Shown: positions 6,857 to 7,216 of the stretch, piece after piece
Layout: every line of letters starts with the position of its first letter
Numbering within the stretch: the stretch's first letter is position 1
Assembly (NCBI GenBank): GCA_900550745.1
Contig: URTO01000097.1
Coordinates: 1 to 7,216 of the forward strand
Direction of reading: 5' to 3'
Source: an uncultured Desulfovibrio sp.
GTDB taxonomy: Bacteria; Desulfobacterota; Desulfovibrionia; Desulfovibrionales; Desulfovibrionaceae
DNA: 7,216 bases
The notes under the pieces: generated by a model
The model's database searches: none
The model's input: the letters and a program-made list of their open reading frames with translations, nothing else
What the model was told of the DNA's origin: nothing
Position numbers and translations under genes: made by a program

Positions 6857-6876
6857 GTGACAGAGGGAGTGTGACA
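6857..6876. repeat. GTGACA direct repeat in the divergent regulatory region
   Basis: GTGACA occurs at 6857-6862 and again at 6871-6876, start to start 14 nt. The pair lies between the genes transcribed away from each other and could be a tandem binding site for a regulator. Two six-base copies are weak evidence on their own. Confidence 0.3.
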
Positions 6877-6884
6877 ACCTCTTT

Positions 6885-6896
6885 TTATAATTATAA
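6885..6896. repeat. Perfect AT palindrome TTATAATTATAA
   Basis: A 12-bp perfect palindrome containing TATAAT on both strands. It lies in an AT-rich stretch (6881-6911) between divergent genes. It could supply a -10 element in either direction, act as an UP-like element for the plus-strand promoter at 6915-6944, or bind a dimeric regulator. No well-spaced -35 partner was found on either strand, so its role is open. Confidence 0.4.
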
Positions 6897-6914
6897 CACG
6901 GAAGAAAATCACGG

Positions 6915-6944
6915 TTTACAGATACTGCGCCGGTGGGTTAACAT
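6915..6944 (+). promoter_or_regulatory. Candidate promoter of the WbaP-like gene
   Basis: TTTACA (6915-6920, 5 of 6) is followed after 18 nt by TAACAT (6939-6944, 4 of 6). Transcription would begin near 6951, giving a leader of about 30 nt to the ATG at 6980. The AT-rich tract just upstream resembles an UP element. Confidence 0.35.
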
Positions 6945-6979
6945 ACCTACCTGTTCTCCTCCAACCGTTCGGGTATCCT

Positions 6980-7216
6980 ATGTCTTGTGCATTTTTTTCC
7001 GGCTCCTCCTTTAGAAGATCTCAGATAGTGTGTTCCAAGCGTTCCATCGCATTGCTGGCTGCGGATTGTATAGCACTTTTTGGGACTATGTTTTTAATAG
7101 GCGTCATTCGGATTCTATTGGGTGGTGAAATCTCACTTTCACAGCATGTTCCTTTAGCATTATTTCTGTTGCTTGCTCCCATCGCCAACGCTTTTGAAGG
7201 ATTGTATAGTGAGGTT
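6980..7216 (+). CDS. Partial: probable polyprenyl-phosphate sugar phosphotransferase (WbaP-type) N-terminus
   Basis: An open frame of 79 codons starts at ATG 6980 and runs off the right edge without a stop. The product begins MSCAFFSGSSFRRSQ, then a hydrophobic helix at about 22-47 (SIALLAADCIALFGTMFLIG) and a second at about 57-70, ending ...NAFEGLYSEV. The basic start, the LLAADCIALF helix with an embedded Asp, and the closing GLY motif after the second helix resemble the N-terminal membrane domain of WbaP/polyprenyl glycosylphosphotransferases, which start O-antigen or capsule subunit synthesis on undecaprenyl phosphate. The catalytic C-terminal domain lies outside, so this is inference. 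There is no good Shine-Dalgarno before 6980; a GTG at codon 17 is an alternative start. No ATG/GTG/TTG lies upstream in frame. GC content (44% over 7021-7200) is well below its neighbours. Confidence 0.6.
   Translation, partial: MSCAFFSGSSFRRSQIVCSKRSIALLAADCIALFGTMFLIGVIRILLGGEISLSQHVPLALFLLLAPIANAFEGLYSEV

Noticed and set aside
7063..7209. An 11-nt direct repeat GGATTGTATAG at 7063-7073 and 7199-7209
   Set aside because: The copies are 136 nt apart, not a multiple of three, lie inside the coding frame in different phases, and have no associated structure; likely chance in AT-richer sequence.

Overview
The window looks like chromosomal DNA from a Desulfovibrionaceae-type deltaproteobacterium (Desulfovibrio/Bilophila-like). 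This rests on recalled protein resemblance, on GC-rich genes (about 60-65% in hand-counted lines) and on the long G/A-rich palindrome after the first operon. No database search was possible, so the assignment is tentative. Most of the window is ordinary housekeeping DNA, and I did not find a convincing undescribed multi-gene system.

Left part (1-4201, minus strand): an apparent two-gene operon, transcribed right to left, encodes a trans-polyprenyl diphosphate synthase (quinone side chain, IspB-like) and then a 1004-residue FGAM synthase. The latter is a PurS-PurL fusion without the glutaminase domain. The genes are 57 nt apart, and purL has its own clear Shine-Dalgarno. The operon ends in a perfect 25-bp-arm palindrome immediately after the purL stop; its G-rich side also carries a G-quadruplex motif.

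Middle (4202-4681): a small two-helix membrane protein (DUF2065/YjeT-like, 65 aa) is transcribed divergently from the polyprenyl synthase. The two candidate promoters have -35 boxes only 5 bp apart. A bidirectional rho-independent terminator at 4629-4662 lies between this gene and the convergent antiporter gene.

Right-centre (4682-6784, minus strand): a 471-aa transporter of the ion transporter superfamily (CitMHS_2/NhaD-like Na+/H+ antiporter) lies downstream of an unrecognised 188-aa protein with two N-terminal membrane helices. There is no obvious terminator between them, so they may be cotranscribed.

Right end (6785-7216): an AT-rich divergent regulatory region holds a perfect 12-bp palindrome and a GTGACA direct repeat. 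It is followed by the 5' end of a plus-strand gene that runs off the window. Its first 79 codons resemble the N-terminal membrane domain of polyprenyl-phosphate sugar-phosphotransferases (WbaP type). It is distinctly poorer in GC (79/180 = 44% over 7021-7200), as expected at the edge of a surface-polysaccharide locus that may have been acquired horizontally. That boundary is the place most worth following outside the window.
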